Assembly: GCA_964546935.1 (NCBI GenBank)
Contig: CAZJLJ010000002.1
Span: 62,001 to 126,000, forward strand
Direction: 5' to 3'
From: JALYTY01 sp964546935
GTDB taxonomy: Bacteria > Vulcanimicrobiota > Vulcanimicrobiia > Vulcanimicrobiales > Vulcanimicrobiaceae
DNA length: 64,000 nt
The notes under the pieces are model-generated. The model was not told where the DNA came from, did not search any database, and worked only from the letters and a program-made list of their open reading frames with translations. Below, one piece after another: positions 43,508 through 52,715 of this stretch; the stretch's first letter is position 1, and every line of letters begins with the position of its first letter. The position numbers were made by a program, and so were the translations under genes.

Positions 43508-43789
43508 TCAAAGCTCCATCAGCGCAGGCAGGCGTTTTGTAGCGCGAAACTCGATGAACTGATATTCGGAGACGCCCTCGCGTAGAAAAGGGTCGTCTTG
43601 CATGATGCGCTCGATTTCGTCGCGGCTCATGTCGGCGGCGATGATCACTCCGCCTTCTCTTGGTTCCATCGGTCCGGAGACGATGAAGTGTCCGGCCGCG
43701 TACTGCCGGTCTAGAAACTCGCGGTGCGCGGGCGCCCAACGATCAACCTCCTCCAAGGGCTTAACGTAGCGCGACAAAAGCAGAAACAT
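43508..43789 (-). CDS. YciI-like protein
   Basis: 93 residues, small ferredoxin-like dimeric fold. Pattern: VDRWAPAHREFLDRQYAAGHFIVSGPMEP (~16-44) and MSRDEIERIMQDDPFLREG (~54-72), with the conserved His-Asp pair of the YCII family. Biochemical role unclear in general; some relatives are dechlorinases. Divergent from fabI. Confidence 0.88.
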   Translation of the reverse strand: MFLLLSRYVKPLEEVDRWAPAHREFLDRQYAAGHFIVSGPMEPREGGVIIAADMSRDEIERIMQDDPFLREGVSEYQFIEFRATKRLPALMEL

Positions 43790-43844
43790 GCATGGCGGCT
43801 TCGCAGAAAAGGACGCCGCCCCTTGCGCTTGTATCTATGGAACC

Positions 43845-44630
43845 GTGAAACTGCTTGAAGGAAAGCGCGCCCTGGTTACGGGCGTTGCCAATCGCTGGTC
43901 TATCGCGACCGGCATCGCGAAAAAGCTGCACGAGCACGGCGCCCAAGTCGCATTCACCTATCAAGGTGAACGGGTGAAGGACGAAGTCGAGAAACTCGCC
44001 GCCGAGCTGGGCGACGGACCCGTCATTGAATGCGACGTCGCGAGCGACGATTCGTTAAAAGCAGCGAGCCAATCGCTTAAACCTTTCGGCAACTTAGACG
44101 TTTTGGTTCACTCCATCGCGTTCGTCAAAAAAGAAGATTTATCCGGAACGGTTTACGAGACGTCGCGCGACGGCTTCAATATGGCGCTAGACATTTCGGC
44201 GTACTCGCTCATCGGACTGGTTCAACATCTAAACGCGCAGATCAACGACGGCGCGTCGATCATGGCGCTCTCGTATCTCGGCGGTACCGCGATCGTTCCG
44301 AATTACAATATTGCGGGAATTGCAAAGGCCGCGCTCGAGTCGGTCGTCCGTTACCTCGCCTACGACATGGGCGGACGCGGCGTTCGCGTCAACGCCATCT
44401 CCGCCGGTCCGATCAAAACCGCGAGTTCGCGACAAGTCGGTGGTTTTTCTAAGATTCTAGAAGTTGTTCCGAAAGTCGCGCCGCTGAAGCGCAATATTAC
44501 CGCGGAAGACGTGGGCAACACCGCAGTTTACCTCGCTTCGGATCTTTCGAAGTCGATTACGGCCGACGTGCATTTCGTCGACGCCGGCTATCACACGATG
44601 GGCATGTATCCGCCGGAGTTCGGTTCGTGA
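43845..44630 (+). CDS. fabI: Enoyl-[acyl-carrier-protein] reductase (NADH)
   Basis: 261 residues from GTG 43845 (the in-frame ATG 43788 overlaps the divergent gene start). SDR fold reducing trans-2-enoyl-ACP, the last step of each fatty-acid elongation cycle. FabI-type variations: nucleotide site VTGVANRWSIATGIA, catalytic Y144/Y154 and K161 in SYLGGTAIVPNYNIAGIAKAALE (Y-x6-K). Also C-terminal GPIKTASSRQVGGF. Overlaps the next small gene as GTGA. Confidence 0.93.
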   Translation: MKLLEGKRALVTGVANRWSIATGIAKKLHEHGAQVAFTYQGERVKDEVEKLAAELGDGPVIECDVASDDSLKAASQSLKPFGNLDVLVHSIAFVKKEDLSGTVYETSRDGFNMALDISAYSLIGLVQHLNAQINDGASIMALSYLGGTAIVPNYNIAGIAKAALESVVRYLAYDMGGRGVRVNAISAGPIKTASSRQVGGFSKILEVVPKVAPLKRNITAEDVGNTAVYLASDLSKSITADVHFVDAGYHTMGMYPPEFGS

Positions 44631-44812
44631 TCCAGGTTGAAGGCGCAACGCCCGAAGAGGCTGCGGCGATCGCCGCAGTTCTTCAAAGTTTGGCCCAACA
44701 GGCGCCGTTCCGGCAGCATTCGCAAATCTCGCCGTGGAAGCTCGCCAATCTCTACCCTGAAGCCGATATCGATACGCTAAGACAAGCGCAGGTCAGACGA
44801 ATTGTTCTCTAA
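44627..44812 (+). CDS. Acyl-CoA carboxylase epsilon-like small subunit
   Basis: 61 residues, GTG 44627 (overlapping the fabI stop). Sequence EGATPEEAAAIAAVLQSLAQQA followed by an S-x-W (SPWKLANLY) is the pattern of the short epsilon subunit of actinobacterial acyl-CoA carboxylases (ACC_epsilon), which stimulates the beta subunit. It directly precedes the biotin-carboxylase/BCCP gene with an 11-bp overlap. The call rests on pattern and context, as such proteins are short and divergent. Confidence 0.65.
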   Translation: MIQVEGATPEEAAAIAAVLQSLAQQAPFRQHSQISPWKLANLYPEADIDTLRQAQVRRIVL

Positions 44813-46556
44813 GATCCTCATCGCAAACCGCGGCGAAATAGCCGTGCGCATTATACGCACGGCGCGCGAAATGGGCATTGCGACCGTTGCGGTTTACTCG
44901 GAACCGGATCGCGACGGCTTGCACGTGCGCATGGCCGATGAAGCGTATCTCGCCGGACCCGCCGCGCCGTCGCAGAGCTATTTGAACGTCGATAAGCTGA
45001 TCGATATCGCGAAACGAGCCGGCGCCGAGGCGGTCCACCCCGGGTACGGGTTTCTTGCAGAGAATGCGGCATTTGCGCGTCGAGTGCAGGCCGAAGGGCT
45101 AACGTGGATCGGGCCCCATCCCGATGCAATCGACGCCATGGGAGACAAACTGCGCGCGCGCCAAGCGATGAAGCAAGCCAACGTGCCGTTCGTTCCGGGC
45201 GGAATCGAGCCGATCACCGACGTCGCCGGCGCAAGAAAAGCGGCGGAAGTTTACGGGTTACCGCTTGCGCTCAAAGCCTCAGGCGGAGGCGGCGGCAAAG
45301 GCCTGAAGGTTGCGCGTTCCGTCGATGAACTCGAGTCGGCGTTCGCGACTGCAACCCGCGAAGCGGAAGCGTATTTCAAGAACGGCACGGTCTACGCCGA
45401 ACGCTATCTCGAGAATCCGAAGCACATCGAATTGCAGATTCTTGCCGATAAACACGGCAACGTCGTGCACGTCGGCGAACGCGATTGTTCGCTTCAGCGG
45501 CGCCATCAAAAGCTCTGGGAAGAAGCACCGGCGATCGTTCCGGAAAACGTTCGCAACGGTTTACGAGAGGCGGGCATTCGCGCCGCGAAAGCGATCGGTT
45601 ACGACTCCGTCGGCACGATCGAATGCTTGGTGAGCGGCAACGACTTTTTCTTTCTTGAAATGAACACGCGCATCCAAGTCGAGCACACAGTGAGCGAAAT
45701 GATCTCCGGGCTCGATTTGATTCGCGAACAAATTCGTGTCGCCGCCGGCGAACCGCTCGGCTACGGTCAAGATGCAATCGTCTTCCGTGGCGCGTCGATC
45801 GAAGGCCGGGTCAATGCGGAGGATCCCGCCGCCGGTTTCCGTCCGGCTCCGGGAACGATTACGAACTATCGTGAACCGGGCGGTCTGGGCGTGCGCATCG
45901 ATTCCGCCGCGTTTCCAGGCTACACCATATCGCCCGACTACGATTCGATGATCGCGAAGCTCGTTGTTTGGGCGCCGACGCGCGATCAAGCCATCGCGCG
46001 GCTTGCGCGCGCTATCGACGAGTACACCATTGAAGGCGTGCCGACGACACTTCCGCTTCTTCGTGCGCTCTGCGATGAGCCCGCAGTAAAAAACGACACG
46101 TACGGTACCGCGACGTTGGAACCGTTTGCCGCGGCTCACTTCGCACATGCAAACGGCGTTACGGTGGAAACGGTTACCGTTGCGCCGGCACCCGAAGCGC
46201 CGACGATGCGCGTGGAAGTAAACGACAAGCTTTTCCGCGTTCGCCTGATCGATGCGCCGCCTGTGGCGGCAGCGGGCGCTTCCAACAACAACGTGCGAGC
46301 ACCAAGAGCGGATCGGAAGAAAGATCGCGTACGCGGCGCACACGGGAACGACGTCGTTTCGCCGATGCACGGACTAGTGGTCGAAATGAAAACCAGCGAG
46401 GGCGCCGCGATTGAAGAGAATCAGGTCGTCGCGGTTATTGAAGCCATGAAGATGATGAACGAGATTCGAGCGCACAAGCCGGGTAAGGTGACGAAAGTGC
46501 ACGCAACCGCCGGTGAAACAGTGGAGGCTAACGCACCGCTCGTTACCATCGAATAG
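44802..46556 (+). CDS. Acyl-CoA carboxylase alpha subunit (biotin carboxylase + BCCP)
   Basis: 584 residues from TTG 44802. ATP-grasp biotin carboxylase (~1-450): FSKILIANRGEIAVRIIRTAREMGI, the Gly-rich LKASGGGGGKGLKVA, EHRDC-type residues in GERDCSLQRRHQKLWEEAPA, NTRIQVEHTVSE. C-terminal biotinyl domain with the biotin lysine in E-A-M-K550-M-M. A BT-like linker region (~460-510) lies between. Carboxylates biotin for PccB. Symbol accC/pccA left open because substrate is not fixed. Confidence 0.93.
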   Translation: MFSKILIANRGEIAVRIIRTAREMGIATVAVYSEPDRDGLHVRMADEAYLAGPAAPSQSYLNVDKLIDIAKRAGAEAVHPGYGFLAENAAFARRVQAEGLTWIGPHPDAIDAMGDKLRARQAMKQANVPFVPGGIEPITDVAGARKAAEVYGLPLALKASGGGGGKGLKVARSVDELESAFATATREAEAYFKNGTVYAERYLENPKHIELQILADKHGNVVHVGERDCSLQRRHQKLWEEAPAIVPENVRNGLREAGIRAAKAIGYDSVGTIECLVSGNDFFFLEMNTRIQVEHTVSEMISGLDLIREQIRVAAGEPLGYGQDAIVFRGASIEGRVNAEDPAAGFRPAPGTITNYREPGGLGVRIDSAAFPGYTISPDYDSMIAKLVVWAPTRDQAIARLARAIDEYTIEGVPTTLPLLRALCDEPAVKNDTYGTATLEPFAAAHFAHANGVTVETVTVAPAPEAPTMRVEVNDKLFRVRLIDAPPVAAAGASNNNVRAPRADRKKDRVRGAHGNDVVSPMHGLVVEMKTSEGAAIEENQVVAVIEAMKMMNEIRAHKPGKVTKVHATAGETVEANAPLVTIE

Positions 46557-46565
46557 GAGAACGCC

Positions 46566-47537
46566 ATGCTCGCGGTCCAGATTCAAGAGTTTGGAGAGCC
46601 GTCGAATACGGCTCGCGTTCGGGAAGTTCCCGATCCGGTTCTTCAGCCCGGCGAGATTCTCGTGAAGGTGGAAGCCGCAGGCGTAAATCCTAGCGATCTC
46701 GTGAATATCCGCGGTGGTTTTCACCACACATCGCTGCCGCGCGTTATCGGCCGTGACTTTGCCGGCGCCGTGACGGGCGGCGCGGCTGAACTGAAAGGCC
46801 GCGAAGTTTGGGGTTCCGGCGGCGACATCGGACTCTCGCGCGACGGCACGCACGCAGAGTACATAACGATTCCGGAGTCCGCGATTAGCATTCGGCCCGC
46901 AGGCCTTTCACCGATCGATGCGGCGGCCTCGGCGCTTCCATATATTACGGCGTGGTCGGCGCTTGTCGACAGAGCACAAATCAAAGAAGGCGACTACGTC
47001 GTCGTTTCCGGTGCAGCGGGCGCTGTGGGATGGGCCGCGGTGCAGCTCGCGTTCGCGCACGGCGCAAAAGTTATCGCGCTGCTTCGTGATGAAAGCGAAC
47101 GTGCGTTCATCGATGCGGAGAAGATCGTTGCCGTCGCACTATCCGATCGCAACGATCTCGAAGAGGTGGTGAAAAAAACGACCGAAGAAAAAGGCGCCAA
47201 CATTGCCTTCAACACGGTCGGTGCGTCGATCTTCGACGCCCTTTACAACTCCCTCGCCATCTTCGGCAAGATGGTCATCATTTCACGGATCGGCGGCGCC
47301 GAAGTAAAACTCAACCTCTTCGACTTCTACCGGCGCGATTTAACCCTCTTCGGTCTCGATACCGCCAAATTGAGCGCGGAACAGTGCGCGCGTATTTTAG
47401 ATAAGCTTGTCCCGGAGTTTGAAAAAGGCTTGTTACGCCCAGTGCCCGTTGCCAAGACGATTCCGCTTAGCGAAGCGCTCAGCGCGTACGAATCCCTTGC
47501 GCACGGGGCACCGGGCAAACTCGTTCTTGTTCCTTAG
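46566..47537 (+). CDS. Zinc-independent MDR oxidoreductase (quinone reductase-like)
   Basis: 323 residues, medium-chain dehydrogenase/reductase fold. GroES-like N-terminus (LQPGEILVKVEAAGVNPSDLVNIRGGF, GRDFAGAVTG) and NADPH-binding VVSGAAGAVGWAAVQLAFAHGAKVIALLRDE. No catalytic-zinc CGVC/GHE pattern, so it fits quinone oxidoreductase (Qor)-like or zeta-crystallin-type reductases. It lies between the carboxylase alpha and methylmalonyl-CoA mutase genes; a specific role there is not evident. Confidence 0.87.
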   Translation: MLAVQIQEFGEPSNTARVREVPDPVLQPGEILVKVEAAGVNPSDLVNIRGGFHHTSLPRVIGRDFAGAVTGGAAELKGREVWGSGGDIGLSRDGTHAEYITIPESAISIRPAGLSPIDAAASALPYITAWSALVDRAQIKEGDYVVVSGAAGAVGWAAVQLAFAHGAKVIALLRDESERAFIDAEKIVAVALSDRNDLEEVVKKTTEEKGANIAFNTVGASIFDALYNSLAIFGKMVIISRIGGAEVKLNLFDFYRRDLTLFGLDTAKLSAEQCARILDKLVPEFEKGLLRPVPVAKTIPLSEALSAYESLAHGAPGKLVLVP

Positions 47538-47592
47538 GGTTTCCCACGACCGTTCAGCCATGTCAGGGTGAAGGCCATCCTTTCACGAAGGC

Positions 47593-49182
47593 ATGATAGT
47601 TATGGCACGGGACCTCAACGCCAGCGGTATTCCGCTGCAATCGCACTACGATCGTCCGGAAGGCACGCCGCACGAGGCCGGGGAGCCGGGAAAATTCCCC
47701 TATACACGCGGTATCCGCAAGGACATGTATCGCGGCCGGCTATGGACGATGCGGCAGTATGCCGGTTTTGCGACGGCAGCTGAATCGAACGCGCGCTACC
47801 GCTTCTTGCTGGAACGCGGACAGACCGGCCTATCAGTAGCGTTCGATCTGCCCACGCAATTAGGTTACGATTCCGATGCGCAGCAATCGCGCGGCGAAGT
47901 CGGGAAAGTGGGCGTTGCTATCGATTCGGTCGAGGATATGGCGACGCTCTTCGACGCTATTCCACTCGACCGCGTTACCGTTTCCATGACGATCAACGCT
48001 CCGGCGTCGATTCTCTTGGCAATGGTGCTAGCGGTAGCACGCCGGCGCGGCATCCCGTTCGACAAATTGGGCGGCACGATTCAAAACGACGTGCTGAAAG
48101 AATACGTTGCACGCGGAACGTACATCTATCCGCCCGAACCGTCGATGCGCTTGGTTACCGACGTGATGTCGTATTGCGCACGCGAAGTTCCGCAGTGGAA
48201 TACGATTTCGATCTCCGGTTATCACATTCGTGAAGCGGGTTCGACAGCGGTCGAGGAGATCGCATTCACGCTCTCCAACGCGAAAGCGTATCTGCGTGCG
48301 GCGCGAGCCGCCGGCATCGATCTCGATCTCGTTGCTCCGCGCATCTCGTTCTTCTGGAACGCACATAACGATTTCTTCGAGGAGATTGCGAAGTTCCGCG
48401 CCGCTCGCTATCTGTGGGCACACATCGCCAAGGACGAGTTCGGGTGCAGAGACCCCCGTTCGCAAATGCTGCGTTTTCACACGCAGACCGGCGGCTCGAC
48501 GCTGACGGCGCAAGAACCGGATAACAACGTCGTACGCGTCACGCTCCAGGCGCTTGCAGCAGTGCTCGGCGGCACGCAATCGCTCCATACAAACGGCAAA
48601 GACGAGGCGCTCGCCCTTCCGACGGCAGAGAGCGCAAAGCTCGCGCTTCGCACGCAACAGATCATCGGGTATGAATCCGGTGTTGCCGACGTCGTCGACC
48701 CGCTTGCGGGCTCGTATTACGTTGAGACGCTGACAAACGAACTCATCGAACGCGCACGCGGCTTGATTCGCGAAGTCGACGAAATGGGCGGCAGCATCGC
48801 GGCGATCGAAAGCGGATGGATGCAGACGCAAATTGCGGATTCCGCCTATCAAGCGCAGCAGGCCATTGAACGCGGCCACGCTGTCGTAGTCGGCGTGAAT
48901 AAATTCGCAGAAGCAGACGGCGAAACCGTGACGATCCCGCTGCAACGCATCGACGAGAGCGTGGAACGCGATCAAGTCGAACGCGTGCGCAAGCTGCGTG
49001 CATCGCGCGATCAAACGAAGGTGGACGAACGCCTAGATGCGGTACGAAAAGCAGCGGCCGGGACCGATAATCTTATGCCGCACTTCGTGGAAGCCGTTGA
49101 CGCCGGCGCCACGCTGGGCGAGATTTGTAACGTGCTCCGCGAAGTCTTCGGCATTTATCGCGCCAAGGAAATCGTAGCGTGA
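47593..49182 (+). CDS. Methylmalonyl-CoA mutase, large (catalytic) subunit
   Basis: 529 residues, lacking a C-terminal B12-binding domain, so it is the stand-alone catalytic subunit type. Pattern: YTRGIRKDMYRGRLWTMRQYAGFATAAESNARYRFLLERGQTGLSVAFDLPTQLGYDSD, MTINAPASILLAMV, the acyl-CoA barrel, ISGYHIREAGSTAVEEIAFTLSN, and C-terminal LAGSYYVETLTNELIERA. Interconverts methylmalonyl-CoA and succinyl-CoA. ATG 47593 or, three codons later, ATG 47602. Overlaps the epimerase by GTGA. The partner B12-binding subunit is not in the window. Confidence 0.93.
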   Translation: MIVMARDLNASGIPLQSHYDRPEGTPHEAGEPGKFPYTRGIRKDMYRGRLWTMRQYAGFATAAESNARYRFLLERGQTGLSVAFDLPTQLGYDSDAQQSRGEVGKVGVAIDSVEDMATLFDAIPLDRVTVSMTINAPASILLAMVLAVARRRGIPFDKLGGTIQNDVLKEYVARGTYIYPPEPSMRLVTDVMSYCAREVPQWNTISISGYHIREAGSTAVEEIAFTLSNAKAYLRAARAAGIDLDLVAPRISFFWNAHNDFFEEIAKFRAARYLWAHIAKDEFGCRDPRSQMLRFHTQTGGSTLTAQEPDNNVVRVTLQALAAVLGGTQSLHTNGKDEALALPTAESAKLALRTQQIIGYESGVADVVDPLAGSYYVETLTNELIERARGLIREVDEMGGSIAAIESGWMQTQIADSAYQAQQAIERGHAVVVGVNKFAEADGETVTIPLQRIDESVERDQVERVRKLRASRDQTKVDERLDAVRKAAAGTDNLMPHFVEAVDAGATLGEICNVLREVFGIYRAKEIVA

Positions 49183-49577
49183 AAATCGATCACGTCGCCA
49201 TTGTCGTCAAGGATTTAGACGAGACGATCAAGCTCTACACCGAGACGCTTGGATTCAAGCAAGTTTATCGCGAGACCGTTGCGGATCAGGGCGTTGAGGC
49301 AGTTGGGTTAGAGGCGGGCGACTCCGTCATCGAATTACTCCGCCCCCTCAACGAAGAATCACCGATCGCGAAATATCGCGGCGACGCAGCAACTAAGCTT
49401 CACCACACTGCCTATCGAGTTGACGACATTGAAGCAAAGCTTGCGGAGTTAAAAAGCAAAGGCGTGAAATTGATCGACGAAAAGCCGCGCAAAGGCGCGC
49501 ACGGCAACCTTATCGCATTTCTTCATCCGAAATCTTCAGCGGGCGTCCTAATCGAACTCTGCCAAAGGGAAAAATGA
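49179..49577 (+). CDS. mce: Methylmalonyl-CoA epimerase
   Basis: 132 residues, vicinal oxygen chelate fold with two beta-alpha-beta repeats: KIDHVAIVVKDLDETIKLYTETLGF and LHHTAYRVDDIEAKLAELKSKGVKLIDE; metal ligands His in KIDH, LHH and Glu in VLIELCQ. Converts (S)- to (R)-methylmalonyl-CoA. GTG start overlaps the mutase stop; the end overlaps the HAD start by 4 bp (ATGA). Confidence 0.93.
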   Translation: MKIDHVAIVVKDLDETIKLYTETLGFKQVYRETVADQGVEAVGLEAGDSVIELLRPLNEESPIAKYRGDAATKLHHTAYRVDDIEAKLAELKSKGVKLIDEKPRKGAHGNLIAFLHPKSSAGVLIELCQREK

Positions 49578-50242
49578 AAGCGGCGTTGCTTTTCGACCTT
49601 GATGGAACGCTGGTCGACACGGTCTACGAACACGTTCGGGCGTGGCAAGGAGCGTTTCGCGAGGCGGGCATTTTTCTACCCGCTTTTGAGATCCACAAGC
49701 GCGTAGGCATGACCGGGCCGTTGCTCACCGATGCTTTGCGGGATGCATTCTCGCTTCAAGTGACCGGCGTAATGCGCCAACAAATTATCGACGGCCACGC
49801 TCGTCTCTATAAACAAACTTTCCACCAGGCGCAGCCGTTGCCCGGAGCGCTTGAACTGTGGGAAAGGCTCGCATCCAACGATCTGAAATGGGCGATCGCA
49901 ACGAGCTCGAGACCCGACGAAGCGCAAGTACTGCTGGAAAAATTGCATCTGCCGGACGGCGCCGTCGTCGTTACCCAAGAAGATTCGAACAAGTCGAAAC
50001 CGTCGCCTGAGCCGTTCGAGGCGGCTGCCAAGAAACTGGGCGTGCCGATCGAAGATTCGCTTATCGTAGGTGATGCAGTTTGGGATGTTCTCGCTTCGCG
50101 ACGAGCCGGCGCATTTGGCATCGGCGTGTTGACGGGCGGATACAGTCGGGAAGAGTTGGTTGCAGCCGGCGCTTATCGCGTTTATAACGACGTCGGCGAA
50201 TTAGGACGAAAGCTGCGCGAACTGGGCTTGCTGCAAGCCTAG
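49574..50242 (+). CDS. HAD-superfamily hydrolase (beta-PGM/phosphoglycolate phosphatase-like)
   Basis: 222 residues. Motif I LFDLDGTLVDTVYEHVRAW, motif II ATSSRPDEAQ, motif III Lys in NKSKPSPEPFEAAAKKLG, motif IV VGDAVWDVLASRRAG. Cap domain is HAD-IA type (GMTGPLLTDALRD). Substrate not predictable. In the same operon as the mutase genes by overlapping start, so maybe salvage of a phosphorylated metabolite; inference. Its last 4 bp overlap the convergent DUF4127 end. Confidence 0.9.
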   Translation: MKAALLFDLDGTLVDTVYEHVRAWQGAFREAGIFLPAFEIHKRVGMTGPLLTDALRDAFSLQVTGVMRQQIIDGHARLYKQTFHQAQPLPGALELWERLASNDLKWAIATSSRPDEAQVLLEKLHLPDGAVVVTQEDSNKSKPSPEPFEAAAKKLGVPIEDSLIVGDAVWDVLASRRAGAFGIGVLTGGYSREELVAAGAYRVYNDVGELGRKLRELGLLQA

Positions 50243-51831
50243 AGATTCGGCGCCAACCGGACGTCCAAAGCGGTTTCGAAAGTGCGATTCCACGGCAGCG
50301 TGACACGCATCGCGGCAATGTGCAGCCCTGGATAGAGTTGTGCTAACGTTGTTTCCGCTTCACGCCACAGCAATGCCCGGTTGCGGTCTTCCGTCGCTTT
50401 CGCGACGTCGGGCAACAGATAAGTATGATCGGTGACGCCTTGCGCATCTAGCCAGCGATTCAACTCGGGGCGCACGTCCACGTGAAAATCGACATCGTCG
50501 ACAAAGCGCATGAACGTGAACGTGCGGTGCCACAACGAATCGTAGGTGCCCATGCGCCGTCCGGCTCCTGCAGCAATAGCTTCGGCCAGAGCGGTTCCGA
50601 CGGTATTAGCGTCGGTGTTCCAAGCGGAATAGGCGTCCAGCTGCGACGCGATTCCGCTCTGTAAGACCCGCTGCGCGAATGCGCCTTGCGTCGCGTAGCT
50701 TTCTTCGTAACTTAGGTCGGCGAGCGCCACGGGCCGTCGCGCCTGCAAATCGCCGGCCATCGAAGCAAGAAAAGCATCGTCAAGCACGCCCGTTCTTGGA
50801 ACGTGGACGTCTAAGACGAGGTCGGGATTGTTGTCGTCATGAATGCCGCCGCACAGCGCGATCAAACTTTCAATGGTCGTCGAAATCGGTGCAAATTCCA
50901 ACGGATCCTGATAATTCGCACCGGACGGCGTGGAGTAGCGAACGGCAATACGCGGTTTCCACTGTGCCGATTTCGCCAAGGCATTGGCGACAAGCGCCAT
51001 CCCAAGTTCGTCGGCGCCCGGTTCGATGGAAATTTGCTCCCCGTTCGGATCCGAAGCGAGCAGCTCTTGCAGCGCGCGAATTTCGCGCACGTGCAGTCCT
51101 ACCGGACCCGCGTCGTCTTGTCCCAAGACTAAACGATCGAGAGACTTTGTACGTGCGTCATCGATCAGCAGGCGATCCACGCCGTAATTGCGCGCGCGCG
51201 TCTGGAGGTATGCATCCAGCACCGGCTGGCCCATCAGCGCTCGCAGATGTTCGGCAGTCGCTTCTTCGTCTGCAGTAAGGGGATCGTGAAGGTTCGCGTA
51301 GCGCTGCAAGTACGTCCAGACGGGATAAGCCGCAAAGAAGTTCGCCGCGTCCCCTATCGCCGGAACGCCCGTCGGCGCAAGACGCATCACCGTTGCGAAG
51401 GCGCCTATCCATGCGTTCGGATGCGCCGACCGTAGCAATGAGAATTCGCGCAGCCTGAAATACGCGTCTGCGTACGTCGTGCCGGGAACACGCGATGCGA
51501 CGAGCCCACCGTACGCCAGCATGTCGCTCGAGAGGACATAAGAACTCGCATTTTTGGGCGCCTTCGCATTCAGCCACACAGCAATCGCATCGGGTTTTCC
51601 GAACTCGAGATAGCGTCCGAGCAGCGAATTCGGCGGCGCGGTGACCGGTTCGCCGGCGATCTGTCCGAGCATCACCGGCAATTGCAGCGTCACCGGACGG
51701 TCGTCTAACGGGACAAGGACGATAGGCGGTTTAGCGTTTTGAGCGTGCGCGGTTGTTTGCAATAGCACCGCCAGAATGACGGCCGGGATAAAAAATCTCG
51801 CCCATTCCCAGCCCCGAGAACGCGCCTGCAA
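50239..51831 (-). CDS. Secreted DUF4127-family protein
   Basis: 530 residues with a signal peptide (FFIPAVILAVLLQTTAHAQ). DUF4127 hallmark near the N-terminus: PIVLVPLDDRPVTLQLPVMLGQIAG (~36-60), then SDMLAYGGLVASR (~104-116), and conserved D/H residues such as PGADELGMALVANA. The family has no assigned function that I know of. It is the last gene of the peptidoglycan-recycling operon, 2 bp after murQ; the signal peptide would place it in the periplasm, unlike its cytoplasmic neighbours. A role in a cell-wall sugar step is inferred from linkage. Confidence 0.85.
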   Translation of the reverse strand: MQARSRGWEWARFFIPAVILAVLLQTTAHAQNAKPPIVLVPLDDRPVTLQLPVMLGQIAGEPVTAPPNSLLGRYLEFGKPDAIAVWLNAKAPKNASSYVLSSDMLAYGGLVASRVPGTTYADAYFRLREFSLLRSAHPNAWIGAFATVMRLAPTGVPAIGDAANFFAAYPVWTYLQRYANLHDPLTADEEATAEHLRALMGQPVLDAYLQTRARNYGVDRLLIDDARTKSLDRLVLGQDDAGPVGLHVREIRALQELLASDPNGEQISIEPGADELGMALVANALAKSAQWKPRIAVRYSTPSGANYQDPLEFAPISTTIESLIALCGGIHDDNNPDLVLDVHVPRTGVLDDAFLASMAGDLQARRPVALADLSYEESYATQGAFAQRVLQSGIASQLDAYSAWNTDANTVGTALAEAIAAGAGRRMGTYDSLWHRTFTFMRFVDDVDFHVDVRPELNRWLDAQGVTDHTYLLPDVAKATEDRNRALLWREAETTLAQLYPGLHIAAMRVTLPWNRTFETALDVRLAPNL

Positions 51832-51833
51832 TT

Positions 51834-52715
51834 TTATAACAATTCCCGAAGCCGGCCGCGATTTTCGTCTAACAGCTTGCGCGCCGTCTCGTTATCGACG
51901 TTGCGCTTCGCGATTACGACTGCAACCTTTACACTGCCGTTCGCTTTCGCAAGCAGCGTGCGTGCACGTTCTTCATCGGCTCCCGTAAGCGTGCTAACGA
52001 GACGAACGGCTCGCTTACGAAGCTTCTCATTGGTCGCTACGACGTCGACCATGAGGTTGTCGTAGACTTTTCCAAGTTTCACCATGACGGCGGTGGAGAG
52101 CGTGTTCAGCGCAATCTTCTGCGCCGTGCCGGCTTTCATGCGGGTCGATCCGGCGATCGGTTCAGGGCCGGTCGGCAGGACGACGGCGATCTCAGCCGCG
52201 GCGGCGAGCGGTGAATCTTTCGCGTTCACTATTGCGCCCGTGACCGCACCGATTTCCCGTGCGGTTCGGATCGCCCCAACAACGAACGGCGCTCCACCGC
52301 TTGCGGAGATTCCTACGACAGCATCTCCGGGCCGAACGTTCTTCATCTCCGCTATTCCAGCGTTGACATCGTCTTCGGCACCTTCGACTGCACGCAACAA
52401 TGCGGGTTGGTCGCCTGCAATGTGCGCGCAAACGAGTTCGGGCGGCGTGCCGAAAGTGGGCGGCATCTCTGCGGCATCAAGAACCGCGAGACGTCCACTC
52501 GTGCCGGCACCGACATAATGCAGGCGGCCTCCACGCGAAATCCGCTCTACGATTGCGTCAATTAGCGCGGCGAGCGCTCCTTCTTCAGAGGCGACCGCAT
52601 CGACCGCAGTTCTTTGAGCCGCGGCCAGGATCGTCACCAGCTCAGCCGTGCTTCGTAGATCGAGGCCGGCCGTCGATTCGTCGCGCAATTCCGTTGCAGG
52701 CAATGCCTCGTTCAT
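51834..52715 (-). CDS. murQ: N-acetylmuramic acid 6-phosphate etherase
   Basis: 293 residues, SIS fold. Cleaves the lactyl ether of MurNAc-6-P to GlcNAc-6-P in peptidoglycan recycling. Signature: GGRLHYVGAGTSGRLAVLDAAEMPPTFGTPPE (~55-86), GISASGGAPFVVGA (~129-142), and TRMKAGTAQKIALNTLSTAVMVKLGKVYDNLMVDV (~190-224). The ATG overlaps the nagK stop by ATGA. Confidence 0.96.
   Translation of the reverse strand: MNEALPATELRDESTAGLDLRSTAELVTILAAAQRTAVDAVASEEGALAALIDAIVERISRGGRLHYVGAGTSGRLAVLDAAEMPPTFGTPPELVCAHIAGDQPALLRAVEGAEDDVNAGIAEMKNVRPGDAVVGISASGGAPFVVGAIRTAREIGAVTGAIVNAKDSPLAAAAEIAVVLPTGPEPIAGSTRMKAGTAQKIALNTLSTAVMVKLGKVYDNLMVDVVATNEKLRKRAVRLVSTLTGADEERARTLLAKANGSVKVAVVIAKRNVDNETARKLLDENRGRLRELL

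Noticed and set aside
48028..49014. 328-codon minus-strand frame inside the mutase gene
   Set aside because: Composition (Cys/Arg/His-rich) is that of a complement shadow; the mutase on the other strand is unmistakable.
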